Origin: an uncultured Cellulomonadaceae bacterium
GTDB lineage: Bacteria; Actinomycetota; Actinomycetes; Actinomycetales; Cellulomonadaceae
Reading direction: 5' to 3'
Length of the DNA: 64,000 bases
Assembly: GCA_947495165.1 (NCBI GenBank)
Contig: CANLXM010000003.1
Coordinates: forward strand, 372,001 to 436,000
Position 1 is the first letter of the stretch, and every line of letters starts with the position of its first letter. Positions 39,985 to 48,644 of this stretch are shown one piece after another. The translations under genes and the position numbers were made by a program. Under the pieces are notes generated by a model, which did not search any database, was not told where the DNA came from, and was given only the letters and a program-made list of their open reading frames with translations.

Positions 39985-40935
39985 ATGATCCAGGTGGAGG
40001 CGCTGACCAAGCGCTACAAGACGACGACGGCGGTGGACGGGCTCAGCTTCACGGCTCGCCCGGGCACCGTGACGGGATTCCTCGGTCCTAACGGCGCCGG
40101 GAAGTCGACGACGATGCGGATGATCGTCGGGCTCGAGCGGCCGACGTCAGGCTCAGCGACCGTCGACGGGCAGCGGTACGCGGACCTCGGTGCGCCGCTG
40201 CACGCCGTCGGCACCATGCTCGACGCCCGCTCCGCGCACCCGGGCCGCACGGCCTACAAGCACCTGCTCGCGCATGCCCAGACGCACGGCATCGGGCGGG
40301 CGCGCGTGGCGGAGGTCATCGCCATGACCGGCCTCGAGCCGGTCGCGCGACGCCGGGCCGGCGCCTTCTCCCTCGGCATGGGCCAGCGCCTCGGCATCGC
40401 CACGGCGCTCCTGGGCGACCCCGCCACGCTCCTGCTTGACGAGCCGGTCAACGGCCTCGACCCGGACGGCGTCCTGTGGGTCCGGCGGCTCGTGCGGGAG
40501 CTCGCCGCCGAGGGCCGCACCGTGCTGCTGTCCTCCCACCTCATGCACGAGCTCGCACTGTGCGCGGACCGCGTCGTGATCATCGGGCGCGGTCGGCTGC
40601 TCGCGGACGCTCCCGTGCAGGAGATCGTCGCGCGTTCCGAGCGGGCCGGGACCGTCCGGGTGCGCTCGACCCAGCCCGAGGCGCTCGAGCGAGCGCTCGT
40701 CGCGCTCGGGGCCCAGGTGGTCGACCGTGAGCCCGGCGACTCGCCCGGCGTGCTGCGGGTGCGCGGCACGTCCGTCGACGAGGTCGGCGCAGCCGCTGGC
40801 CGCTGCGGGGCCACGGTGCTCGAGCTCGCCACCGAGGGCGGCTCCCTCGAGGAGGCCTATCTCCAGCTCACGTCCGACGCCGTCGAGTACCGCGGCCGGA
40901 CCGCCGACGACGTCACCACGGGAGGTGCTCGATGA
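39985..40935 (+). CDS. ABC exporter ATP-binding protein
   Basis: 316 aa CcmA-type ATPase. Walker A GPNGAGKST is near 37, the signature FSLGMGQRLGIATALLG near 132, Walker B LLLDEPVNGLDP near 152 and H-loop SSHLMHEL near 185; the C-terminal domain is about 90 residues. LGMGQR in place of LSGGQ is the usual form in bacitracin-resistance-like (BcrA) ATPases. It heads a five-gene operon with two paralogous permeases and a histidine kinase / response regulator pair. The likely role is defence against cell-envelope-active peptides. Confidence 0.9.
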   Translation: MIQVEALTKRYKTTTAVDGLSFTARPGTVTGFLGPNGAGKSTTMRMIVGLERPTSGSATVDGQRYADLGAPLHAVGTMLDARSAHPGRTAYKHLLAHAQTHGIGRARVAEVIAMTGLEPVARRRAGAFSLGMGQRLGIATALLGDPATLLLDEPVNGLDPDGVLWVRRLVRELAAEGRTVLLSSHLMHELALCADRVVIIGRGRLLADAPVQEIVARSERAGTVRVRSTQPEALERALVALGAQVVDREPGDSPGVLRVRGTSVDEVGAAAGRCGATVLELATEGGSLEEAYLQLTSDAVEYRGRTADDVTTGGAR

Positions 40936-41807
40936 GCGCCCACGCGCCCGCGCGCACCGTGCCCCGCCCCGACAGCGTCGGGCGCCGCGGGCCCACATTC
41001 GGCCGGGTCGTAGCCTCGGAGTGGACCAAGATCGGCTCGTTGCGTTCCACCTACTGGATCGCCGGGGTCACGATCGCCCTGTCCTGGGCGATGGCGTACC
41101 TGTCCGCGAACGCGTCGTCGGGGGACCCCGGGTTCCAGCCGGAGGCCTCCCTGACGGACGGGTTGGCTCTCTCGCAGCTGGCGATGTGCGTCCTGGGCGT
41201 CCTCGTCGGCACGGGGGAGCTGAGCACCGGTGCCTTCCGCGCGACCTTCGTCGCGGTCCCTCGGCGCGTACCGGTGCTTGCCGCCCGCGCGCTCGTCACC
41301 GCCGGCGTCGGTGCAGTGATCGCCGCCCTGGCACTGGTGGCCACGGTCCTCGGGATCCTGCCGGCTGCCGCCTCGCGCGGGATGGGCGTCGATCTCACTG
41401 CCGAGAACACCCCGCAGGCGTTGGTCGGGTCCTTCCTGCTGCTGGTCGGCATGGCACTGCTCGGACTCGGCGCCGGTGCTCTGCTGCGGCACACCGCGCT
41501 CGCGACGACGACGGTCCTCGCGCTCGTGTTCGTCGTCCCGGTGGCGCTGAGCCTCGCGTCGGACCTGGCGACGGAACCCCTCGACCTTCCCGTGGAGACC
41601 GAGGTCGCAACCCTCGACCCGGTGTCGACCGCCCTGGCCTTCCTGCCCGGCGACGCGGCCTACCGCATGACGACGACGGCAGGCGGCGACGGCCCGGACG
41701 GCGCTCCTGACCTCGGCCCGTGGGGTGGTGACGCCGTGTTCGCCGCGTGGATCCTCGTGCCGCTGGTGGCGGCAGGCGTCCGACTGCGCACGCGGGACGT
41801 CACGTGA
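40932..41807 (+). CDS. ABC exporter permease A (ABC-2 / BcrB-like)
   Basis: 291 aa with about six membrane spans and a large extracytoplasmic segment near 205-255 (TEVATLDPVSTALAFLPGDA). SEWTKIGSLRSTYW is the typical cytosolic start of these permeases. It shares AFRATFVAVPRRVPVLAA with the next gene (ATTFTAVPRRLPVLTA), so the two are paralogues and probably form a heterodimer with two copies of the ATPase. Coupled at both ends by ATGA/GTGA overlaps. Confidence 0.88.
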   Translation: MSAHAPARTVPRPDSVGRRGPTFGRVVASEWTKIGSLRSTYWIAGVTIALSWAMAYLSANASSGDPGFQPEASLTDGLALSQLAMCVLGVLVGTGELSTGAFRATFVAVPRRVPVLAARALVTAGVGAVIAALALVATVLGILPAAASRGMGVDLTAENTPQALVGSFLLLVGMALLGLGAGALLRHTALATTTVLALVFVVPVALSLASDLATEPLDLPVETEVATLDPVSTALAFLPGDAAYRMTTTAGGDGPDGAPDLGPWGGDAVFAAWILVPLVAAGVRLRTRDVT

Positions 41808-42592
41808 GCACGCCCGTCACCCAGCGTCGGGTGATCGCCGCGGAGTGGACCAAGGCCACCAGCGTGGCCTCGACCCTCGGGGCGGTCGTGGCGACCTGCG
41901 CGCTCGCGGTCGGGCTCGCCGTCGGGCTCGGGATGTTCACCCGGCCGGGCGACGGCACCACGGCAACGTCCCTCGTCGTCACAGGAGCGGTGCTCGCCCA
42001 GCTGGGCGCGCTCGCGCTCGGCGTTCTCGTCGGCACCGCCGACTACACCACCCGTGCCGCGGCGACCACCTTCACAGCCGTACCGCGGCGGCTGCCGGTG
42101 CTCACCGCCCAGGTCGTCGTCGTCGCCGGCCTCGCGTCCGCCGCGGCGGCCGTGGCGCTCGGGACGAGTGTCCTCGCCACGGGAGTGCTGCGGGAGCGCG
42201 CCGGCCTCGGGTCCGGTCTGTTCGAGCAGCCAGGTGGCGCACGCGCGCTCGTCGGGTACGTCCTCTACCTGACGGCCGTCGCCCTGCTCGGGCTGGGCGC
42301 CGGGGTGCTGCTGCGCCACGCCGCCGGGGCGCTGGTCACGGGCGTGGTGCTGCTCCTCGTGGCCGACCAGGTGCTCGCCGCCAACCCCGGGCGGATCGCG
42401 GACACGGTCCGGGCGCTCCTGCCCGGAGCCGGGATGCGACTGGTGCACGACGACGCCACGGTCACCGCGCTCGACGCCGCGAGCGCCGGCCCGCACCTCG
42501 GCGCGGGGGGCTCCGGTCTGGTGCTCGCGGTCTGGGTCGTGGGGCTGCTCGCGCTCGCGGGCTGGCGACTGCGCCACGACGACGTCAGGTGA
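41804..42592 (+). CDS. ABC exporter permease B (ABC-2 / BcrB-like)
   Basis: 262 aa with about six spans, a shorter paralogue of the preceding permease (AAEWTKATSVASTLGAV and LGVLVGTADYTTRAAATTFT). The start is GTG overlapping the upstream stop (GTGA). Its last span is followed by a short Arg/His tail and the kinase reading frame. The heterodimeric arrangement is inferred from the pair sharing one ATPase. Confidence 0.87.
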   Translation: MSTPVTQRRVIAAEWTKATSVASTLGAVVATCALAVGLAVGLGMFTRPGDGTTATSLVVTGAVLAQLGALALGVLVGTADYTTRAAATTFTAVPRRLPVLTAQVVVVAGLASAAAAVALGTSVLATGVLRERAGLGSGLFEQPGGARALVGYVLYLTAVALLGLGAGVLLRHAAGALVTGVVLLLVADQVLAANPGRIADTVRALLPGAGMRLVHDDATVTALDAASAGPHLGAGGSGLVLAVWVVGLLALAGWRLRHDDVR

Positions 42593-42645
42593 GCCCTGTG
42601 TCGCGGGTGGCGCCGGGCACCGTCGCCGGTGAGACAGTAGGGCCC

Positions 42646-43989
42646 ATGCCCGAGCCGCGACTGACACCAGCCCAGGTGCAGCGCCGTGGCCGGACGCGCC
42701 GGTTCCTCAGCGCACGTCCGTGGATCGGCCGCACCGCGGGCGTCGGAGCGCTTGTGGTCCTGGGCGTCGCCACCGGGGCGGTCTCCCGGTCGACCGTGCG
42801 CGGGATCATCTCACTCGGGATGTATCCCGCCGACACGCCCGCGCTCTGGGTGGTCCCCCTGACGTGGCTCGTCGGAGCCGGCCTGACGGTCGCGCTGCTC
42901 GTCGCCCTGCGCGAGCGATCGCTCGTCCTCACCGGTGCCCTGACCGCGCTCGGCGTCGTCTCGCTCGCCGTCGGCGGCGTCCTCGGCGTCATCGGGGTGG
43001 GCCTGGCGTGCGCGCTCTACCTCGTGGCGAGCCACCGCAACGCGATGGTCACGTGGGCGGCGTTCGCGGGCGTCGTCGGCGTCGTGACCTTCGGGCTCTG
43101 GAACTGGCAGGTCATCGGCATCGCCGAGATCCTGCTCTGGGACGCGGTCGTCCTGCCGGAGGGGATCGAGCCTGGGCACGCGCTCGATGCGCCAGAGTTC
43201 TCCTCCGGGCGCCGCAGCGCTTCGGCAGCGCTCCTCCTCGTCCTCCTGCTCGTCGGCGTCGCGACCGGCTCGGGCGCGCGCGCCCGGCGCCTGCACGCCG
43301 TCAACATCGTCGAGCGGTACGAGGCCATGGCACGCGACCGGGACGCCAGCGCCGATCTCGCTCGTGCGTCCGAGCGCACCCGCATCGCGCGCGAGATGCA
43401 CGACATCGTCGCGCACAGCGTCTCGGTGATGATCGCGCTGTCCGACGGGGCCACGGCCGCGCTCGACCGAGCGCCCGACCGCTCCCGAGAGGCGTTGCAG
43501 GAGCTGTCCCGCACGGGACGATCCGCGCTCGCGGACATGCAGCGCGTCCTCGGCGCGCTCGACCCGGACGGGCCGGAGCCCATGGAGCCGACCGAGACCG
43601 AGCTCTCGACGATCATCGACCGGTTCCGCGCCGCTGGACTGCCGGTGACGGCGTCCGGGCTGGACGCGCTCCTGGCCGCGGACACCTCCGTCCGCCTCGC
43701 GCTGGTCCGGATCGTGTCGGAGGCCCTGACCAACGTGCTGCGCCACGCCCCCGGCACGCGGTCGGTGACGGTCACGGTGCGCCGGGTGGATGGGCGGATC
43801 CACGCCGAGGTCGTCGACACCGGCGCGTCGATGCCCGGTCCCGGGGGCGGCACGGGGCGCGGCATCGTCGGCATGCGCGAGCGCGCCGCTTTGCTCGGTG
43901 GGCACGTCGACGCGGGACCCGCGCCGCACGGTGGCTGGCGCGTGCGCGTCACGCTGCCGACGGGCCCGGCAGAGGAGGAGGAACGATGA
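42646..43989 (+). CDS. Sensor histidine kinase (NarL/LiaS type)
   Basis: 447 aa. The N-terminal sensor region has about six membrane spans (about 25-150 and 205-225). A HisKA_3 dimerisation domain carries phospho-acceptor His in ARASERTRIAREMHDIVAHS. The ATPase domain is of HWE/NarX style (EALTNVLRHAPGTRSVTVTV, then GRGIVGMRERAALLGGHV). The many-span sensor with no large external domain fits membrane-stress or bound-exporter sensing. ATG at 42646 is preferred; an in-frame GTG at 42589 overlapping the permease stop is nearly as likely. Confidence 0.9.
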   Translation: MPEPRLTPAQVQRRGRTRRFLSARPWIGRTAGVGALVVLGVATGAVSRSTVRGIISLGMYPADTPALWVVPLTWLVGAGLTVALLVALRERSLVLTGALTALGVVSLAVGGVLGVIGVGLACALYLVASHRNAMVTWAAFAGVVGVVTFGLWNWQVIGIAEILLWDAVVLPEGIEPGHALDAPEFSSGRRSASAALLLVLLLVGVATGSGARARRLHAVNIVERYEAMARDRDASADLARASERTRIAREMHDIVAHSVSVMIALSDGATAALDRAPDRSREALQELSRTGRSALADMQRVLGALDPDGPEPMEPTETELSTIIDRFRAAGLPVTASGLDALLAADTSVRLALVRIVSEALTNVLRHAPGTRSVTVTVRRVDGRIHAEVVDTGASMPGPGGGTGRGIVGMRERAALLGGHVDAGPAPHGGWRVRVTLPTGPAEEEER

Positions 43990-44654
43990 CGACCGTGCTG
44001 CTCGTCGACGACCAGGCCCTCGTGCGCATGGGTCTGCGCCTGGTCATCGAGTCCGAGCCCGACCTCGAGGTCGTGGGAGAGGCGGCGGACGGCGCCGTCG
44101 CGGTCGCCCAGGTCGCCGGCCTCGTGCCCGACGTGGTCGTCATGGACGTCCGGATGCCCGGCGTCGACGGCATCGAGGCCACCCGGCAGATCGTCACGGC
44201 GCACCCGGGCGCGCGGGTCCTCGTGCTGACCACCTTCGACGTCGACGAGTACGCCTTCGCCGCCCTCCGGGCGGGCGCGAGCGGGTTCCTGCTCAAGAGC
44301 GCCCGGCCCGAGGAGCTGGTCGACGCGATCCGGACCGTGACTTCTGGGAACTCCGTGGTCGCACCGCGGGTGCTGCGGCGCGTGCTCGACCTCTTCGCCC
44401 CCCACCTGCCAGCGGGGTCGGCGCCCGAGCGCACGGACGGCCTGCCCCCGGCGCTGCGCACCCTCACCCCGCGCGAGCTCGAGGTGCTGCGGTGCGCCGC
44501 CGAGGGCCTCTCCAACGCGGAGATCGCCGAGCGGCTCACGCTGTCGACGGCGACAGTGAAGACGCACGTGGCGAACCTGCTGGCCAAGCTGGGGCTGCGG
44601 GACCGCGTCCAGGCCGTCATCCTGGCGCACGAGAGCGGGCTGATGCGGTCCTAG
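43986..44654 (+). CDS. LuxR/NarL-family response regulator
   Basis: 222 aa. The receiver domain has the acidic pair in LLVDDQALVRMGLR, phospho-acceptor Asp in VVVMDVRMPGVDGIEA, Thr in VLVLTTFDVDEY and Lys in FLLKSARPEEL. The C-terminal LuxR helix-turn-helix reads LTPRELEVLRCAAEGLSNAE and TVKTHVANLLAKLGLRDRVQ. It should be phosphorylated by the kinase encoded immediately upstream and activate the exporter operon. Its stop shares CTAG with the convergent nirK stop. Confidence 0.93.
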   Translation: MTTVLLVDDQALVRMGLRLVIESEPDLEVVGEAADGAVAVAQVAGLVPDVVVMDVRMPGVDGIEATRQIVTAHPGARVLVLTTFDVDEYAFAALRAGASGFLLKSARPEELVDAIRTVTSGNSVVAPRVLRRVLDLFAPHLPAGSAPERTDGLPPALRTLTPRELEVLRCAAEGLSNAEIAERLTLSTATVKTHVANLLAKLGLRDRVQAVILAHESGLMRS

Positions 44655-46114
44655 GGCTGCACGGCCAGCACCCCGTGCGCCCCCTTCTCCGCAAGGCTCA
44701 TCTGGTGGTTCACGAACGGGTAGTGCCCGGCCTCGGGCGCGACCATCTCGACGAACCCGCCCTGCGCCGCGAGCAGCGGCAAGGTCTGGGCCCCGGTGGC
44801 GCCCGTGGTGCCGTCGCCGGCTCCGGCACGGACCGAGTAGGCGCCCTCGGTCCAGACCGTGTCGAACTGGCCGCCGACCACGTGGAAGGACAGTGCCGCG
44901 TTAGGGCCGGCGTCGAGCACCCAGAACCGGACGCGCTCGCCCACCCGGGCGGTGAGGGGATGAGCGTCGTACTGGAACGCGCGGCCGTTGAACGTGACGA
45001 TGTCCGGGATCGTCGTGGCGGCCTTGCTGGCGTCCGCGGGCCCGCCGTCCGCGCCCAGGTACTGCTCGCTCTGCACGAGGACGAACTGCCGGTCCACGGG
45101 GTCGAGCTCCGCCGGCTCGATCACCACCGCCCCGAACATGCCGTTGGCGATGTGCTGGGACATCGGCATCGTCGAGCAGTGGTACATCCAGACCCCGGCA
45201 CGGTCGGCCGTGAAGGTGTACTCGAGCCGTTCGCCGGGCTCGATCGTGCGCATCGGCTCGTCGGGTGCGAGCTCGCCGGCGTGGAAGTCGATCGAGTGCC
45301 CCATCGTGCCCTCGTTGACGAGGGTGATCTCGAACGTGTCCCCGACCCGACCGTGCAGCAACGGGCCGGGTGAGGTGCCGTTGTAGGTCCACACGGCGCG
45401 CGTCAGGCCAGGCGCGACGGCCTGGACCGTCTCGGTCACGGTGAACGTGTACCGACGCACCGTCGCGTCGTCCAGCGGGGGGAGCTCGGCGGGGTGGGGC
45501 TCGGTGCTCGCGGCCGCGGCTTGCAGCTGGGCCGCTGACGGGACCGGGGCTTCGGGGTCGTCGCTGGGCGCGGCTTCGTGCGTGCCTCCGGTGGAGCCGG
45601 CGGCCGGACCGCCTGTGGCCACGACCTGCAAGGTCATGCCCATCTGCCGGTGGCCGGGCAGCGAGCACCAGCCCTCGAGGTCCGACCCGATCACGCCGAC
45701 GTCGACTGTTGCACTCGCACCCGGAGCGATCGCCGGTGTGCCGAGCGTGTCCCCGAACACGAGGTCGTGCCGCTGGTCGCCCGTGTTGGTGAACGTGATC
45801 CGCAGCGCGTCGCCGCGCGGAACCTCGATGCGCGCGGGCGTGAACGCCATGCCGTCGACGGTGACGGTCACCTCCGTGGTGCGCCCGGTGGGGGAGACGG
45901 GTGCGCTCGGGCTCGCCGCCCCGACGTCGTCGGCTCCTGCGCCCGCCGCGTCGGTCCGCACCAGGCTGGGGTCCGCGAGGACGGCCGCGACGCTCAGCGC
46001 CACCACGGCGACGACGCCCATCACGGCGAGCGCCGCGCGCTGCACGGGCGTGCCCTCCTGGCCCGGCAGGGGGCGTCGCGCGGTCGGCTGGCCGTCGGGC
46101 GACGTCGTCGTCAT
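44651..46114 (-). CDS. nirK: Copper nitrite reductase with fused N-terminal blue-copper domain
   Basis: 487 aa. After a membrane/signal helix (about 28-48), residues about 70-170 form a plastocyanin-like domain with its own type 1 site (QRHDLVFG and WCSLPGHRQMGM: His, Cys, His, Met). Two NirK cupredoxin domains follow. Type 1 ligands are His in MGHSIDFHA, Cys in MYHCSTM, His in MSQHIANGM and its Met. Type 2 ligands are His in DFHA, His in YHC and His in PFVNHQMS. The catalytic Asp (SIDFHA) and His (SFHVVGGQFD) are present. It should reduce nitrite to NO outside the membrane. The fused domain may deliver electrons. Last gene of a three-gene operon. Confidence 0.9.
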   Translation of the reverse strand: MTTTSPDGQPTARRPLPGQEGTPVQRAALAVMGVVAVVALSVAAVLADPSLVRTDAAGAGADDVGAASPSAPVSPTGRTTEVTVTVDGMAFTPARIEVPRGDALRITFTNTGDQRHDLVFGDTLGTPAIAPGASATVDVGVIGSDLEGWCSLPGHRQMGMTLQVVATGGPAAGSTGGTHEAAPSDDPEAPVPSAAQLQAAAASTEPHPAELPPLDDATVRRYTFTVTETVQAVAPGLTRAVWTYNGTSPGPLLHGRVGDTFEITLVNEGTMGHSIDFHAGELAPDEPMRTIEPGERLEYTFTADRAGVWMYHCSTMPMSQHIANGMFGAVVIEPAELDPVDRQFVLVQSEQYLGADGGPADASKAATTIPDIVTFNGRAFQYDAHPLTARVGERVRFWVLDAGPNAALSFHVVGGQFDTVWTEGAYSVRAGAGDGTTGATGAQTLPLLAAQGGFVEMVAPEAGHYPFVNHQMSLAEKGAHGVLAVQP

Positions 46115-47427
46115 GGGGTGCTCCTGGGCGGTGGGGTGAGGGTGAGCGGGACGGGCGGGGGGACGGCTGGCCCGCCCCCGCGCAGGCGCGCCTGGCGGAC
46201 GCCCGCGCGCGCGAAGAGGACGACGTCGAGCGCGTAGGCGAGCAGGACGGGGACCCACCAGAGGGTGACGGGCCCGCTCCCGCCGATCGTCGCGAGGGTC
46301 AGCAGGGCGAGCGCCGCAGCGCGGAGGGCGACGCGGGCCGGCCACGCGGTCTCGAGCACCGCCATGCCGCCGCGCACGGCCGCAGGTCCGCCGCCGATGA
46401 CGACCGGCATGAGGTACGTGAGAGCGCCGACGAGGATCTGCAGGATGCCTCCGGCGCCGAGCAGGGCGAGCCAGGGCAGGTTGGCGTTGCGCAGCGCCGC
46501 GGCGTCGGGCGCGACCACGGCGTTGGCGACGACGGCGACGAGCCCGACGGCTGACCACGCCAGCCCGCTCGTCATCGTCCAGCTGGCGAACGACGACGGC
46601 CCGCTGCGCCGGGCAGTACGGGCGAGCGGCACGCCGACGCCCAGGAGAGCGGCGGCGCCGAAAGCGCCGAGCCCCAGTCCCACGCCCGGCGTCCAGCCCG
46701 CGACGGCCGTCGCGGCAGCGAGGAGGACCCCGCCCACGGCCCAGGGCAGCGCGCCGACGGCGTGGCCCAGCGCGGCGGGGTCGATGCGCGTCCGCAGCAT
46801 CGTCGGCCCGAGGGTCACGAGCGTGCCGCTGATCGACAGCCCGAGCCACCCGGCTACGTTGACGATCGCGTGCGCGAGCGTGAGGTCGTCCCGTGCGGCG
46901 AGGAGCCACGACGGCGCGCCCGCTGCGAACATGGCGACGGTGAGGAAGCCCGCCAGCACGCACCCGAGGACCAGGAATGCCGCCGCGGCGACGTAGTAGC
47001 GGACCGTGACCGCGAACCGGTTCCCCAGACGCGTCCGTGCCGCACGCAGCAGCGCGAGGCCGTGCCAGGCGATGATCGCGCCGATCGCCCCCGCGCCGAC
47101 GACGGTCCCGACGGTGGACGCCGACCACATGGCACCGACGAGGCCGACGAGGCTGAGGTGGAAGGCCACCATGCGCAGGCGGGCGTCCCGCCCGGAGCGC
47201 CGGTCCGCCGCGGGCAGGTGCAGGAGGGCGCGGGCGAAGTACCAGGACCACTGCAGGACGGAGCTCGTCAGGACGCCCAGGGTGACGACGTGGACGGAGG
47301 TCCACAGGGGCTGCGGGATCGCGCTGCGCGCGACGACGGTCAGCGCGGAGGTGACGAGCGCGACGAGCATCCACGCCGTCGTGAACCGGTCCGTGCGGAA
47401 CCGGCGCGGCCGGGCGCCGCTGCTCAC
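46111..47427 (-). CDS. Polytopic membrane protein of the nitrite/NO module (NnrS- or oxidase-subunit-like)
   Basis: 438 aa with about 12 membrane helices and His residues at helix edges (WTSVHVVTLGVLTSSVLQWS, AFHLSLVGLVGAMW, LAHAIVNVAGWLGLSISGTL). These resemble haem-ligating positions in NnrS or CcoN-like proteins, but no complete haem-copper signature is present. It lies between an NnrS-like gene and nirK with GTGA and ATGA overlaps, so it must act with them. Possible roles are electron transfer to NirK, NO handling or copper supply. A mis-annotation as carotenoid oxygenase would be unsupported. Confidence 0.75.
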   Translation of the reverse strand: MSSGARPRRFRTDRFTTAWMLVALVTSALTVVARSAIPQPLWTSVHVVTLGVLTSSVLQWSWYFARALLHLPAADRRSGRDARLRMVAFHLSLVGLVGAMWSASTVGTVVGAGAIGAIIAWHGLALLRAARTRLGNRFAVTVRYYVAAAAFLVLGCVLAGFLTVAMFAAGAPSWLLAARDDLTLAHAIVNVAGWLGLSISGTLVTLGPTMLRTRIDPAALGHAVGALPWAVGGVLLAAATAVAGWTPGVGLGLGAFGAAALLGVGVPLARTARRSGPSSFASWTMTSGLAWSAVGLVAVVANAVVAPDAAALRNANLPWLALLGAGGILQILVGALTYLMPVVIGGGPAAVRGGMAVLETAWPARVALRAAALALLTLATIGGSGPVTLWWVPVLLAYALDVVLFARAGVRQARLRGGGPAVPPPVPLTLTPPPRSTP

Positions 47428-48608
47428 GAGACGACCGCCGTCGTCGGCTCCGCCGGAGCCGGGCGCGGGACCGGCCGGGAGCGGACGCTCGTGCGCGCCA
47501 CCACCGTCCCCAGCAGTGCGAGGACCGCGACGACGGTCACCGTGCCGCCGAGGCGCCACGCGCCCTCGGCCGCGTAGCCCGCGCCGAGCGCCCGGACCGC
47601 CAGGCCACCGTGCAGGAGCGCGAGGACCACCCACATGACGGGGTGGTAGGGCAAGGGGCGACGCACGATCGCGGGGACGACCACGGGAGCGTGCGCCATC
47701 ACCATGGACAGCGCGAAGCCGATCGTCAGTGCGTGGATGACGAGGTCGTAGCGGTAGCCAGACAGCGCGGGGCCGCCGAGGATCCAGATGAGCGCCGCGA
47801 CGACGACCCAGGCGTACCCGGCGAGCATGCTGACGGCCATCAGCCGCGTGAGGCCGGGGACGCGGACGGTGCGCCAGGCTACGTCGTGCAGGGCGATGTC
47901 GACGACGAGGACCCCGAGGGTCAGCCCGAGCGCGGGGTATCCCCATGCCGGGCTCAAGAGCGTCGCGACGAGAGTGACCAGCACCGCGCACACCTCGGCG
48001 ACCACGCGCGTCTCGGTGCCGCGCGCCAGGAAGGCGAGGCGCGCGAGCTCGAGCCGCTCGCCCAGCACCGTGAGGACGAGCAGGCACGCCCACCACGGCA
48101 CGATGGTGGCGACGTCGAGGCCGCGGGTCCACAGGGCGATGCCGGCGAGCCCGCAGACGGCGCCGAGCGCCTGGACCAGCACGGCGGCCGCGGCCTGGCG
48201 GCGCCAGATCGCGACGTAGACGGCGACGAACGCGCCCAGGCCCAGGATCCAGGCGAGTCCCGGGAGCAGCCGTCCGCCTGGGACGGGCAGCCCGGCGACC
48301 TGCGCGAGCAGGAGCACCGTCCCGGCGGCGCACGCCCCGGGCGCGAGGTACGCCCACGAGTCGCGGCGCGATCCGCCCGACCGCAGCGCCACGGCCCGCT
48401 CGAGGGTGATCACCGTCCCGAGGAACCCGTACACCATGAGGACCCCATGAACGGAGGCGAGCGGGACCGACCGGACGGGTGCGGCGGCCCCGAGCCGGAG
48501 CAGTGCCGCATCGAGACCAGCGAGCATCGCGGCGCCGCCGAGCGCGAGGAGCAGCAGCCGCCCGCGCGGGACGCGGCTGCGCCGCCGGGGCACGGGGGTG
48601 GTGGTCAT
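47424..48608 (-). CDS. NnrS-like polytopic membrane protein
   Basis: 394 aa with about 12 spans. SVHGVLMVYGFLGTVITLERAVAL near the start, and HALTIGFALSMVMAHAPVVV with RRPLPYHPVMWVVLALLHGG later, place conserved His in the pattern of NnrS, a haem/copper membrane protein that protects against NO-derived damage in denitrifiers. It is the first gene of the operon that ends with nirK and is divergent from the Cys-rich regulator. The NnrS assignment is by pattern and context, not by a full alignment. Confidence 0.75.
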   Translation of the reverse strand: MTTTPVPRRRSRVPRGRLLLLALGGAAMLAGLDAALLRLGAAAPVRSVPLASVHGVLMVYGFLGTVITLERAVALRSGGSRRDSWAYLAPGACAAGTVLLLAQVAGLPVPGGRLLPGLAWILGLGAFVAVYVAIWRRQAAAAVLVQALGAVCGLAGIALWTRGLDVATIVPWWACLLVLTVLGERLELARLAFLARGTETRVVAEVCAVLVTLVATLLSPAWGYPALGLTLGVLVVDIALHDVAWRTVRVPGLTRLMAVSMLAGYAWVVVAALIWILGGPALSGYRYDLVIHALTIGFALSMVMAHAPVVVPAIVRRPLPYHPVMWVVLALLHGGLAVRALGAGYAAEGAWRLGGTVTVVAVLALLGTVVARTSVRSRPVPRPAPAEPTTAVVS

Positions 48609-48620
48609 GGAGCCAATATA

Positions 48621-48637
48621 GAGGATGCTGATACTCT
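48621..48637. promoter_or_regulatory. Divergent promoter/operator region of the nitrite module
   Basis: The 36-nt gap between the divergent NnrS-like gene and the HTH gene contains TACTCT (48632-48637), a -10 box 7 nt before the regulator GTG. A short inverted repeat (GAGGATG...ACTCTC) lies over the same bases. A regulator bound here would control both transcripts. The gap is AT-rich compared with its surroundings. Confidence 0.5.
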
Positions 48638-48644
48638 CAAATAC

